DNA from: Adiantum capillus-veneris
Taxonomy: Eukaryota > Streptophyta > Polypodiopsida > Polypodiales > Pteridaceae
Assembly: GCA_014529385.2 (NCBI GenBank)
Contig: CM043942.1
Coordinates: 28,699,469-28,763,468 of the forward strand
Direction: 5' to 3'
Length of the DNA: 64,000 nt
The position numbers were made by a program, and so were the translations under genes. Each line of letters begins with the position of its first letter. The stretch's first letter is position 1. The notes beneath the pieces were generated by a model. The model was not told where the DNA came from, searched no databases, and worked only from the letters and a program-made list of their open reading frames with translations. Of the stretch, positions 54,291-64,000 are shown piece by piece.

Positions 54291-57000
54291 AATACTCCCT
54301 CTCAACTTCTGGAAAGGAAGTTGAACCAAGAAGCTGAATTGAGCAATCTGCAACTGTAAAGAGAGGGTTTCGTGGACGAGGATATTTGGTACAGGACTCC
54401 GAGGTCGAATAATATGTGGCCATCATACCATCCAACAGTAGCCCCAAAAGACGTCCGGGAAGTATCATGTTGTCTACTGAAAGTAAATCCAACTCTATCA
54501 AGAATCTCCTCAAGCCAACCGACTCACTAGTCGCGCAACCAGTATCTGCAGAAAGTATTGTTGCTGATTGCTCCAAGAGTATGGATCAAAACCGAGGGTA
54601 AAGGCATAAACTGTGGGTATCTGGATCATTTTCCACCTCTAAAGTGTTCCACCCTCGAGAGGAAGGAGTTGGAAATCTGCACCTCCGGTTATATACCACA
54701 TGCCAGAAACTCCAAGCTGCTATGGAAGTCCAAGGAAAGGGACAACCGAGGCTACTAAGGAACTATATCTCCGATGATGAGGAATTAGAGAACTGGACCA
54801 ACCATCGTATAGAATGATGAACTGCTAAACTATATCTGAAGTAACTTCATCGGAATTGAGAGTGAAACTGTCACTGATCTTCAATCGTCTGGAACACCAC
54901 CCGAGAGAATATCACCCCACTCTCAAGGTGAAGCGGGAATAAACATCCAATAAAAAAGGAACACACATCAATATTGAGATTGCAGCTAACATGGTGAGAT
55001 CAAGAGACCTTACATCCCAAAGCTCTGCCAGAGAAGAACAAGGTGTTGTAGAAAGCCACCTAATAGATTGTCAATCCTGTCTGCTGTATAAGGAACCACA
55101 AGAACTGTACGGCAGTAGTGTGCACAAACTCACTCCCAAGCTGGCTCCATATCCCCCTTTGAAGGGAAAACAGCGGAATCATGGTTAACTGTCATAACTC
55201 TCCAACAATTTTTGCCTGTGTAACTGGATTACCAAAGGGAGGTTAATCCTAAAGGAAAATATAATATACTCGTGAAACCTCGAACCAAATCTAGGAGAAC
55301 CAAGAAGACTGTCTCTCCATTATGAAGAATGCTCGAGCTAAGTGTAACTGGTTCCTAGTCCGAGAAGGACCCCTATTCACCTGTATGAGAGATAACATGC
55401 CAATCTAAGGGGAAGTAGGTGTGTTGTCACGAGGACGTGGCAATGGCTAATTACTGTCATGAAGACGTGGCAATTGCTAACCTTAGTTGGTTTCTTTTCG
55501 ATGATTTTCGTTTAATTTTTGAGACCCTCTTTTTGAAGTTGCAAATGGCCGGACATTGTATGGCGAGTGTGAAACGGTAGTTTCACCCGCAGACGGGAAG
55601 TTGGTCGGCATTGGAATTCCAGTAGTAAAAGGGTGTCTAGGCTCACTTCAAAGTCATCTAGATCCCCTCGCCGCACTTAATAAGTTGGTGGATACTAGGA
55701 AATTACCTCCATAGAGGCACAATGACAAGGTGGGGTCACCCAGAGAAAATCACTAGAGAACTGGGCTACATTGCATTTTTGGACGTGGTCCCAATGGTGA
55801 AAGATGGTTAGATGACCAGTGAGAGTCCAATGGAAGCTTCTCCTAAAATTTAGGGAACTGCTATTTTGGGCCACGAAATCTGTTCGCGTCATTAGCTCCA
55901 GAATGACGAGAGGAACATTTCATTATTCTGCGGCTAAGTTAATTGAGCAACCGGTTGAGATATTTTTAGACCAGAAGGTCCAAAGCGGGGTATTAATGCA
56001 TGAGTGCCACTTGGCACATTTTTGGGCATTTTCCAACTTATGAGAGAGAGAAGCATTAAAAATAAAACGTGGGCTGTATTTTCAGCCGTACGGTGGATTG
56101 TTGCAGGTTCCAAAGCTACTGTGTGGTTGCCTACCTTCAACTAGCTCGCGAAACGGAGCCCAAAAGAGGAAAATACAGCCTGCTGTGTATTTTTGCAGGC
56201 TTAGGGTTTCGGCCCTAAACGGCCCTTAATACCCCCAGGAGGTCCGGGTTGGAGGGGACCGTTGTGCGAGTGATCTGGCGCAATTGCAGGGCAGAAAACA
56301 GAGAATTCAGCGTGCTGCAGATTCTCGCCAGGTTTTGAAAAGTGTTGAAAAAGAAGCTTTTTGCGTGGGGATACTGTTTGTGAAGCGTCCTAGTACGGTT
56401 GTGTTGCCGAAATCGGGCCAGAACAGGTCATTTTCAGCCCGGATTATGCGGGGCAGCTTGTAGGAAATCACAGGTTTTATTCCTTCTTTGAATAGAATAA
56501 ACAAATATTGAAAGGGGCGCCAATCTTTGGGGCCAACAGGTGTCGCGTCTGCTTGGTAGCGCTCTAGCTTCCAAGCTGTGTGTGTTTGAAGTATCCATTC
56601 CCGTTACAGGTTCTAATTTGCAAAGTTTCTCTGTGTCCGAAAGTCTAGAGTAAAGTTTCGGGTGAAAGCCAAAGTTTACCGCCCTACGAGCCGGTTTCAT
56701 GGTTTCGTCGCCTGGATAGAATCACTTTTTCTGCAAGAAGTGAGCCTCGGTTGGTTTGGTGAAGACACAAAAGGTTTATCGGGAATTTTGCAGAGATAGC
56801 TTGTCATGTGCACATCTAACCCTATGTGTACGTGGACAAGCTACTTCATGACGATGGTTCAATCAGTCTAGATTAGGAAGGATCTGGCACTTTTGTGAGT
56901 CTGTTCGCAGACTATGCATGCCCAGGCACTTAGTGTAGATGCATATCCTCCGGTTGCACATAGCATGATCATAAGCATTCCCATCAGAATCCTCCAGGGG
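54291..57000. other. no recognisable gene
   Basis: Frames are short and unrecognised. It includes a 27-bp-scale direct repeat around CGAGGACGTGGCAATGGCTAA / GAAGACGTGGCAATTGCTAA (about 55430 and 55462) and a partial repeat D match at about 56514. Much of it is probably LTR of the gypsy element whose primer site is at 57996. Confidence 0.4.
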
Positions 57001-57994
57001 AATTTTCCAGTGCATTTAGCCTATTTTCCCTATTTTTGACATTTTTCACTTATTATTTTTAAGTGACTTTTGTTGGAAAGTAGGTAGGGCAAATTGAGTA
57101 AGTTTGTATATAAGCAAACCTAGGCTAGCACTAATTGGCAGAAGAGGTAGCAGGAGCACTCGCTCAACAGGCAACTTCTCAGCAGAACCCAAGAGGCCTA
57201 GCGTTTTTGCATCACTGCAACAAGCTAGCGTTTTTGGACAAGAACAAGGATTAGCCAGTGTTTTTGCATCTACATCAACCCGGCGACAACAGAACATCAG
57301 ATCAGCCTAGTGTTTTGCATTTGCAAGACAACCGGCAGTAGCAAAGCAGAATTCAGCCCTAGCGTTTTTGGTTTGCATCACAAAATCATCGTTTTTTCAG
57401 ATCACCGCGGCGGAACCTTAAGCAACACCAGCGTTTTCAGTTTTCAGCCTCTAGACATCGCAGAAAAACCCCCGACCCTCGCAAATCTCACCTTCCCGCA
57501 GCAAATCCTCGCCGCACGGTGACTTTCCGCAAGGTTTACAGCCCGGAAATTGTAGGATCTGCGTTTTCAGCGCGTCGTCGTCGTACCGTCGTCATCGACA
57601 TAGAGTCAGAACTCAACAGATAGAAGATTTGCAGATTTGAGGCCTTAGCAGTTTCAAATTTCAGCCCGTCTCGTCATCGTCCTTATTGTCATCAACATTG
57701 TGGGCAAGTCTATGCATTGTAGAGATTTGTGCAATCATAAGTAGACCGCTCTCGCCATAGAGAGTGGGGCCTTTGGAGGAGGGTTTTACAATGTCTCTGG
57801 TGTTGTATTCTCTTCTCTATCTCTCAGTCTCATACACTTCTATTCATTGTGTCCATTCACTTTGTTTGTGTCCATTGCACTCTCTCACTAAAGGAATGGA
57901 AAGCTCTCCCTTCCGTAAGTAAAAGGAACCCTTGAGCACAGTTCGGAGACTCATCTTGAGCAAAGTTCAAACATTCATTCCATTGCACCTTACA
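57000..57994 (+). repeat. 3' part of a gypsy 5' LTR
   Basis: The LTR ends CACCTTACA at 57994, directly before the primer site. A TATA-like GTATATAAGC lies at about 57105. The LTR start could not be placed. Confidence 0.55.
57195..57440 (+). repeat. interspersed AGYGTTTTTGCAT repeats in LTR
   Basis: About six copies of AGCGTTTTTG or AGTGTTTTTG spaced 30-70 bp apart; in one frame they encode recurrent SVFAS/SVFG. Confidence 0.6.
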
Positions 57995-57995
57995 T

Positions 57996-58007
57996 TGGTA
58001 TCAGAGC
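57996..58007 (+). promoter_or_regulatory. primer binding site, initiator tRNA-Met
   Basis: TGGTATCAGAGC followed by TTTGGTAG, the usual form after plant gypsy LTRs. Confidence 0.9.
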
Positions 58008-58237
58008 TTTGGTAGTGTTCTGTATCACTCAAGGAAAGAACCACAAGAATCACAAGAATTATTTTTGCTTGTTGCGGTCGCACAAACCCAAGTTCGGTTG
58101 GGTGTGTCGATTCCTAATTGTGTTTTTGAAGAGTGGCAGGAATTCGAGGAAAGAAGGGCTTGTCCAGCCTCCCCTTGTGCCTCTTTTTACTCATTGAGAG
58201 GGGACCGTGCACTTAGCGGCCGGCCAATCGATGTGAG

Positions 58238-58690
58238 GTGGGAAAAAGCAACCTTGGTGTGATCGCAAGGCCACAAAGGGGTGCGCCTGCGGAAAAGAGC
58301 AGAACTCGGGTGAAGAGAAGATCCTTCTCGAACACAGATTGCAAGCGAAACAAGAACCTCAAGAACCTCAAGACCCTCAAGAACCCCAAGAACCAAGACC
58401 CCCAAGAATCCATGTTTCTCGTGAACTTAAGAACCAAAGACGACAAGAACCCACGACTTCAGTGGATGGTCATCACCCGAAGCGGAATGGATACTTCGCT
58501 TAGAGGTGATGAGCATGAGAGAGGCGAAGAAGAATTTTCCCCACTAGGAGGTTTTTCCGACCCTCCCCCTTTCCCATCTACGCCAAGGATTGCACTAACT
58601 CCTATGGAGGAGTTGGAGCACTCAGCAGATGTTTATGGACAGGAAGTGAGAACGCGAATCAAGAAGAGTAGAAAGAATGACAGAATTTGA
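58238..58690 (+). pseudogene. gypsy gag N-terminal part
   Basis: Contains VITRSGMDTSLRGDEHERGEE and PFPSTPRIALTPMEEL, parallel to 52330-52470. A stop at 58688 follows a basic stretch. The capsid part seen in the 52-53 kb copy is replaced here by a repeat and an unknown frame. Confidence 0.65.
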
Positions 58691-58864
58691 TTTTCAGACA
58701 CGCAGAAAGAAAAGCAGAAAGAAAGGCAGCCATAGAGCGTGAGCATGAGCAAGCGCGACACATGCAAGAGATGTTGCGACTCTTTTCTCTAGATCAGGCA
58801 CAGATGCAAGAGATTCGGGAAAAGGAGACTCTCAGTCTCTTCTTCTCCATAGTATGATACACAG

Positions 58865-58990
58865 GATTTGCATGATGATAAGCATGATGATTTGAATGAT
58901 AATGATGAGCATGATAATTTGAATGACAATGATAAGCATGATGATTTGCATGATAATGATGAGCATGATGATTTGCATGATGATCAAGAT
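58865..58990 (+). repeat. 36-bp tandem repeat, His/Asp/Asn-rich
   Basis: About three and a half units of GATAATGATGAGCATGATG-like sequence. In frame they give repeated DEHDDLHDN peptides. Confidence 0.85.
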
Positions 58991-59013
58991 GTGATTTCTC
59001 ACAAGCGTGATGA

Positions 59014-59631
59014 TTGCATGAAGAAGATGTGATTGTTCACAAGAAGGATGAGTTAGTGAATGCGTTTTCTAGTGAAGCTAACCTCAATGCAGATTCGATC
59101 AATCACGAAGAATCGATCTTGGCTCTCGAGTCGAGGTCCAAAGAACCTCCACAAGGCGATTCAATCATTCAGGAAGAACCGATCTTGGCTCTCGAGCGTA
59201 GGTCCAAAGAATTCTCACACGAAGTATTATGTGTTCGCATGATTAGTACGCACGCATTGTTCGAGTGTTTCATTCGTGATCGTTTCTTGTATTTTTGTCA
59301 GCGTCTTTATGTGATCCCTTTTCCTAGGCATGACATTTTGTACGTTGAGCACGTTTCACTCATGAATGAGCACGAATGTATTCTGAAAAGTATGCATTCA
59401 AGGAAATCACATTCCGCGTCTCTTTCTTGGCACGACACATTTGTAGAAAGAGCACATGACAGAATGAACACTAAGCATGGGCATGTCCGTTGTGAATTGC
59501 CACAGTTGATTGATTTAGATCAGCACGACAAGATTCGATCTCATTGTTTGCGTGTGTGTGGTGAATGGGTTAGCACTCCGTCTCTTTGTTCATCTACATT
59601 GGAACATCCACTTCTTCAAGAAGGGAAGTGA
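59014..59631 (+). CDS. 205-codon open frame after gypsy gag, unrecognised
   Basis: A long open frame starting MHEEDVIVHKKDELV. It has an internal duplication of about 22 residues (ESILALESRSKE / EPILALERRSKE). The rest is His/Arg/Ser-rich with several Cys and aromatic residues (RFLYFCQRLYVIPF) and ends LLQEGK. It has no zinc knuckle, protease or RT motif. It sits where capsid and protease would be expected, so it may be an extra or captured coding region of this gypsy family. Function unknown. Confidence 0.4.
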   Translation: MHEEDVIVHKKDELVNAFSSEANLNADSINHEESILALESRSKEPPQGDSIIQEEPILALERRSKEFSHEVLCVRMISTHALFECFIRDRFLYFCQRLYVIPFPRHDILYVEHVSLMNEHECILKSMHSRKSHSASLSWHDTFVERAHDRMNTKHGHVRCELPQLIDLDQHDKIRSHCLRVCGEWVSTPSLCSSTLEHPLLQEGK

Positions 59632-59869
59632 TCCTCCTTTGTCATCTAGTACAAGAGTGCAACCGAATCATCAACCTACTACCCATCGGATAGGTAACTC
59701 CGTCGACAATTCCAAGAAAGATGTGCTTTTGCAAAAGGCAAAGAAAATCTGCCAATCCATCTTCTTGAAGGAAACACAACCATAGAAGACTCCTCCAGAA
59801 GTGATGAAGAAGATCCTACTGTTGTCCAAACACTTCTCTCTGTAGAAGAAGTTGGAAATGAATAGATCC

Positions 59870-60003
59870 ACACAACCGGACATGAGAAACCTACCTCACA
59901 CTGGCCGGGTGCAGCCACAAAACAGCCCTCACTCCCTAGCATGTGTCCATGGGTGAAACTGGGACCGCCAACTGGACGAATCCGGAGAGATGCCTAAACT
60001 CCA
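59870..60003 (+). repeat. direct repeat E, copy 2
   Basis: Matches 54160-54290. After CTCCAACA at about 60006 the sequence changes character toward the JmjC gene, so this may be an element end. Confidence 0.8.
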
Positions 60004-60006
60004 ACA

Positions 60007-60361
60007 GTTTCTTCATGCTTATTCAGGGTGGTTCTCCAAAGCAAGTGGAAAGGTGGGCAATGAGGCGAGTAAATTCTAGGTGAATGTACTATGTTGTGTG
60101 GAGTTTGTCAGGCTTGTGTAAGTACGGTAGTTGTCACTGACATTTACTGTAGTACTTCTCTAATAATTGACACAATGACAACTATTGTAGTACTTTTTCA
60201 ATAGTTGACATTTAACTACCGTAGTTGTCAATGTTTTTCTTATCCTTTATCATTTGTAAGTTGTTGCTGCTGCTTGAAAAAAAACAGAGAAATAATAAGA
60301 GAGTTTTTCGAATAATAATGTACTTAAATTTAATCATATTTGAATGTTTTATTTTTAACAG
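60007..60361 (+). other. intron upstream of the JmjC exon
   Basis: T-rich with a TTTTTAACAG acceptor at 60352-60361. Contains imperfect repeats of CTGTAGTACTT and GTAGTTGTCA (60125-60230). Confidence 0.5.
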
Positions 60362-62249
60362 CTTCCTATGTGTTCTTGGTTGTGTGTTGTGTTAGTTCAT
60401 GAGTTCAGATCTTGTCGAGCTCATGAAGGTATGCATAAAGATGTCGTAGCTTACTTATTGATTGTTCTTTATAGTGAGAACTTGACAGTGGTGAAGAGCA
60501 TTGCACTTCTAGGGGACATGGCTTTACATTCTTACCAGTCAATGATGCAGATTGTAAGTGAGACACAAGTGTTACAAGGTCTTCTCAGCCATTTGAACTC
60601 AGCAAACACCGAAATTCAGAGGGAAGCTTGCCATACAGTGGCAAGCATTGCTTCGGGGACACAGGGACAAACAGCGCTTTGTGATCTGGGAGCGGTTGAA
60701 AAGCTTATGTAGGTAAATGGGTCATAATTTTACCTAGGTGCTTTTTCTGTAAGTTATTTTTGTAATGTACTAAGTCTTTGGGCAGGCATCTGCTATTTGT
60801 ATTGACAGGAGTTTTGACAAAAAGTGTAGATCAAGGAGAGGTCCACAAATCTTTAGACAGCAGTGATGGATTATACCTGGCAAATTACACAAGGGATTCA
60901 CTACTCTCTGATGTTTTGGAGGCCCTGGATATGCTTTCTTCTAACAACTGTTTTGAGAGCCTTCGGAAAGTTTCACAAGGGTCCAGAGTCTCTATTCTAA
61001 AGGCTTTGCAAATCATATGGAAAAGGTTCCGCAACAATTGTGATCCACGTTTACGTGATGGTCACGCTTATGTGCTTGCTAAGATGATTGTATGGCTTGC
61101 GATGGCGCTAGAGAACTTCGATGAAGGTTTGATTAGTCGTTGCGAAGATGTAGTTGAGATTTTCTTTGGAGGAACGGAGGTTGAATTTGAACATTTCTGG
61201 GATGAGCATTGGGAGCATTCACCATTCTTGATATATGAAAATGCTATTGGGGGTAAAGTGCGTTGCAATTTATTGAAAGCTTGGCAATGTGATGGTGATT
61301 CACTTTTCTTGAAGAAACTTTTGTCATCAACTTTAACATGTCCTCCTTTCAGCTGTGATGAACTTGAAACCTCACAAATTTACAGTGAGATCGAGAATGA
61401 CCTCGGTAAACTATTGATTTTTGGGCAGGATATTAGGCTTGTGAAATCTGTATGTACAGTTGGTTGTTGGGAGCCATGTTCAAATTGCGCTTTCCTGGAA
61501 GAGGACTATCACAAGATAGACGCAAGGAAAATGGAAAGCAGTGAAAGATCTAACTGCTTGGATACAAATGTTAACACCTTTGTTACTGCATATGAGCTAG
61601 GGTATACCATTGCTCTGAGAGGTTTGGAGTTCCGGTGCTCTCATATCGCAGACATAGCAGAAGCATTAGCAGTTTGCTTTGGGCAGGCAACAGTTGGGGC
61701 CAACCTTTACATGACCCCTTTAAATGCACAAGGATTCAAACCTCATTATGATGATCATTGTGTGTTTGTCTGGCAACTAGCTGGAAGTAAATTTTGGAAT
61801 CTATGGGACCCAGAAACTCTTTTGCCGCGATTATACTCACAAGATACAAAACTTGAAAGAGGTTATGCAGATGAGGAAGATGCCTGTAAACTCTCATTAA
61901 AAGAAGGGAATATTTTATACATTCCCAGGGGATTTCCACATGCAGCCAATACGCGAGTTAATACACTGACACCTGATAAGTTGTGCTGTACGTTCCCTAA
62001 ATTTGCACAGAAAGGGAATGACTTAGGTTCTGAGAGTTGTGTACAGGGTGACGACCTGATGCCTGTGGTTGATGCAGATAGTGAAGGCTGTTTGAACAGG
62101 AAGAAGCATGAATGGGGTGCACTCTCTACATATTTCTCGGGCAATTGCAGCTGTTTGAAGAAATTGAAGGATTCTCAGCAGGCTATTTGTACAAAAATGG
62201 TACCATCTCTACATATCACATTTGGAGTGGAAGTTGAACCACCGTTCGA
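60362..62249 (+). CDS. JmjC oxygenase of the NO66/MINA (RIOX) family with armadillo-like N-terminal part, partial
   Basis: Two exons. Exon 60362-60708 encodes paired helices (SIALLGDMALHSYQS, VLQGLLSHLNSANTEIQREA, TVASIASGTQGQTALCDLG) of armadillo/HEAT type. A GTAGGT...GGGCAG intron (60709-60785) joins in frame to exon 60786-62249. The second exon ends in the cupin core NLYMTPLNAQGFKPHYDDH, with iron ligands His 61744 and Asp 61750 (HYD). AFVLQLEG of relatives corresponds here to CVFVWQLAG. The distal His is in PRGFPHAA (61939-61941). Known relatives are Fe(II)/2-oxoglutarate hydroxylases of ribosomal proteins, some also reported as histone demethylases, in nucleolus and nucleus. The GTAAGC donor at 62250 comes just after EVEPPFE, inside the conserved core, so more exons lie downstream, and upstream exons are also missing. 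No lesions; likely a live gene. Confidence 0.85.
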
Positions 62250-63066
62250 GTAAGCATACTTGGACTCCCAGTGTTCCTTCTTTTTATGAAGCAAGTTGTT
62301 ACTGAGGCTAACTGTGTGCATATTTCTTATTGTCATGTCAAGCTTGCGTAGAGGCATGAAGTTTGCAATTCTCATTCTAAAAAAAATGAAATATCTTTTG
62401 ATTCAGCTCAGAACATCCTGTAATTTTCTTCCCAAAGGTAGTCCTTAAGCACCTCCAAAGGCTGAAATTATCATGAGAGAGACCAAACTTTATGCAAGAG
62501 TATTTTGGTTAAGAGAAAAAGAGCATCGTAGTAGATTTCTAAGCATCTGAGATCAATGGTTTTGATCTCCATGCATTTTATGACTGCAATAGGATACCCT
62601 TTGAATCGCTATGGTGTAACTTTTCCTAAGCTCTCGAGCATGAGAAACGGAAAAAATGGAGGTTTCATTAAGGGGCCATCACTTAAAAGATTGAGAGGGA
62701 ATGCAACGACAAAATCTAGGAGAGAAGGGTGAGGGATGTCATATGTGAAGAGATAAGAATGATAGGGAAGATGATGTGGTCAGAAGTATATGGTTCACGG
62801 TGTCCAAAAGTTACCTCTTCATGAGGTGTGATTGATTCAAATTTGGCTGTGGATATAATTTTCAATAGTAGCTGACATACCTTAATTGCTAGTAGCCACT
62901 CATTATGAGGAGTCCATTGGCGGTCAGAATCCAATAGATGGACTCACAAAGCCAATGGCTGGAAATGAACGTCTGAGAGCTGGAAGCAAACTAATGGAGA
63001 AAACAGTGAAGAGACACCTTTAGCCTGCTGTCACCAATCCATTCAGCCAGGAGGATTGAGTAAAAA

Positions 63067-63224
63067 CCCACGCAAATTTAAATCAGTGTGTTGCAAAATG
63101 AAGTGTAACCTATAATGATCGTATACAAGAAGGCAACGCCATCAACCCACGCAAATTTAAATCAGTGTGTTGCAAAATGAAGTGTAACCTATAATGATCG
63201 TATACAAGAAGGCAACGCCATCAA
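63067..63224 (+). repeat. 79-bp tandem duplication, two apparently identical copies
   Basis: Units 63067-63145 and 63146-63224 begin CCCACGCAAATTTAAATCAG and end AACGCCATCAA with no difference noticed. Recent event inside the presumed intron. Confidence 0.92.
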
Positions 63225-63469
63225 ACCACACCAAGCAGACCGGGGTGTAGCGGGGATGGAGGATGGATAATGTATTGCAGTGAGATGCCTGATGAAATGC
63301 TCCTGTGGATGCTTATGATGTAGAACAGATGCCCATTCCTCCTGCCAACTTAAAAGAGAATTAAATTGTTCCTGAAGATCTACCATGTCGTGGAACTGGA
63401 ACACAAGCTCAAGAATGGTATGATCTCGGTTGCCTATTTACAACATGCCTGGTCCAACTCTGATTGTGG

Positions 63470-63494
63470 GGCTGCCCATTGAAAGTGGGCAGCC
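63470..63494. other. short perfect hairpin
   Basis: GGCTGCCCA (63470-63478) and TGGGCAGCC (63486-63494) enclose a 7-base loop. No T-run follows, so it is not a simple pol III or bacterial terminator. Confidence 0.7.
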
Positions 63495-64000
63495 AGGGGA
63501 CTCTTTGAAATCCTTAAATATCCTGCAAAAAGCAACAAAACCTTTTTGAGAAAATCAGATGGTCATGTGTATACACTTTCTAGGTGTCCTGGGATTCACT
63601 CACATACATAGATGCAATGCCGACTTAGATTCTTTCGCAAAAAAGCACCTGCTGTTTTGGAAAGCAACAAAAAAGCAACTTGCTGTCTTGGGAAATTGGA
63701 ATCGGAAAGCAAGCGTATTTTCTCAAAGCTATTGAGAACCCATCTTCATTCAAGTGCTTATCTCTCGTGCGCAACTCTGTCTTACTTCGGAATCTACTTG
63801 GACTATCGAAATTCCCTACTTGGTGCTCCTGTCACCCACCATATGATGCATCGAGAACTCCCTTCACTTAGTCTATCACTCATCGAACTTATGGAATGAC
63901 TCCTTAGTGATGCTCTATGTCATGTTGCATTAGACATGTCCGCTCCGGATGGTCGAATACCCCCACTCGATGGTCTTGTCATCCATCCAATGTGATGCAT

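Larger units (their letters stand above)
62250..64000 (+). other. probable downstream intron of the JmjC gene
   Basis: Starts at the GTAAGC donor. No exon continuing the JmjC domain was recognised up to the window end. It contains a 79-bp duplication and a short hairpin. A minus-strand frame at 63189-63404 has no known motif and is not called. Confidence 0.5.

Noticed and set aside
63189-63404. 71-codon minus-strand frame in the presumed JmjC intron
   Set aside because: Composition looks mildly coding-like but it overlaps the 79-bp tandem duplication and shows no known domain.

Overview
The window looks like nuclear DNA of a land plant with a large, repeat-swollen genome. Host genes are nearly absent, plant-type Ty1/copia and Ty3/gypsy retrotransposons are nested in one another, coding pieces carry GT-AG introns, and there are about ten long GA/CT microsatellites. 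A seed-free plant such as a fern is possible but is only an impression; nothing in the sequence fixes the species. No rRNA, canonical tRNA or CRISPR array was seen.

Layout. 1-4518: the 3' part of an open (intact-looking) Ty1/copia gag-pol gene and its 3' LTR. It sits inside the integrase region of a decayed minus-strand Ty3/gypsy element (4519-9780, with a 1.38 kb LTR). 9.8-16.6 kb: a broken S1/zinc-knuckle gene that keeps its introns; one intron holds a five-copy minisatellite between CCGGCGGG-rich borders. 16.6-22.4 kb: repeat debris, including an endonuclease-like fragment and a three-copy dispersed repeat. 22.4-30.3 kb: a copia LTR and leader, a minus-strand transposase-like pseudogene with introns, two partial copies of the gypsy LTR, and the right end of a CACTA-type DNA transposon between them. 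30.3-35.3 kb: a head-to-tail chimera of two minus-strand copia copies.

36.0-43.0 kb is the most unusual part. A PIF1-like helicase relic and a GIY-YIG nuclease lie on the same strand between ~0.7 kb inverted arms. 43.0-60 kb: a possible host first exon, a LINE-like tail, and pieces of at least three gypsy elements and one more copia, one of them interrupted by a MITE. 60.4-62.2 kb: a well-preserved host gene of the NO66/MINA JmjC oxygenase family with an armadillo-like N-terminal part, open at both ends. The remainder is probably its downstream intron.

How it fits together: the clear host content is the JmjC gene. The rest is a record of layered insertions, and several junctions can be read to the base (copia into gypsy integrase at 4518/4519; a MITE into gypsy reverse transcriptase near 48883). 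All annotation is from reading motifs and repeats by eye. Family names rest on motif recognition, and repeat boundaries may be off by a few bases.
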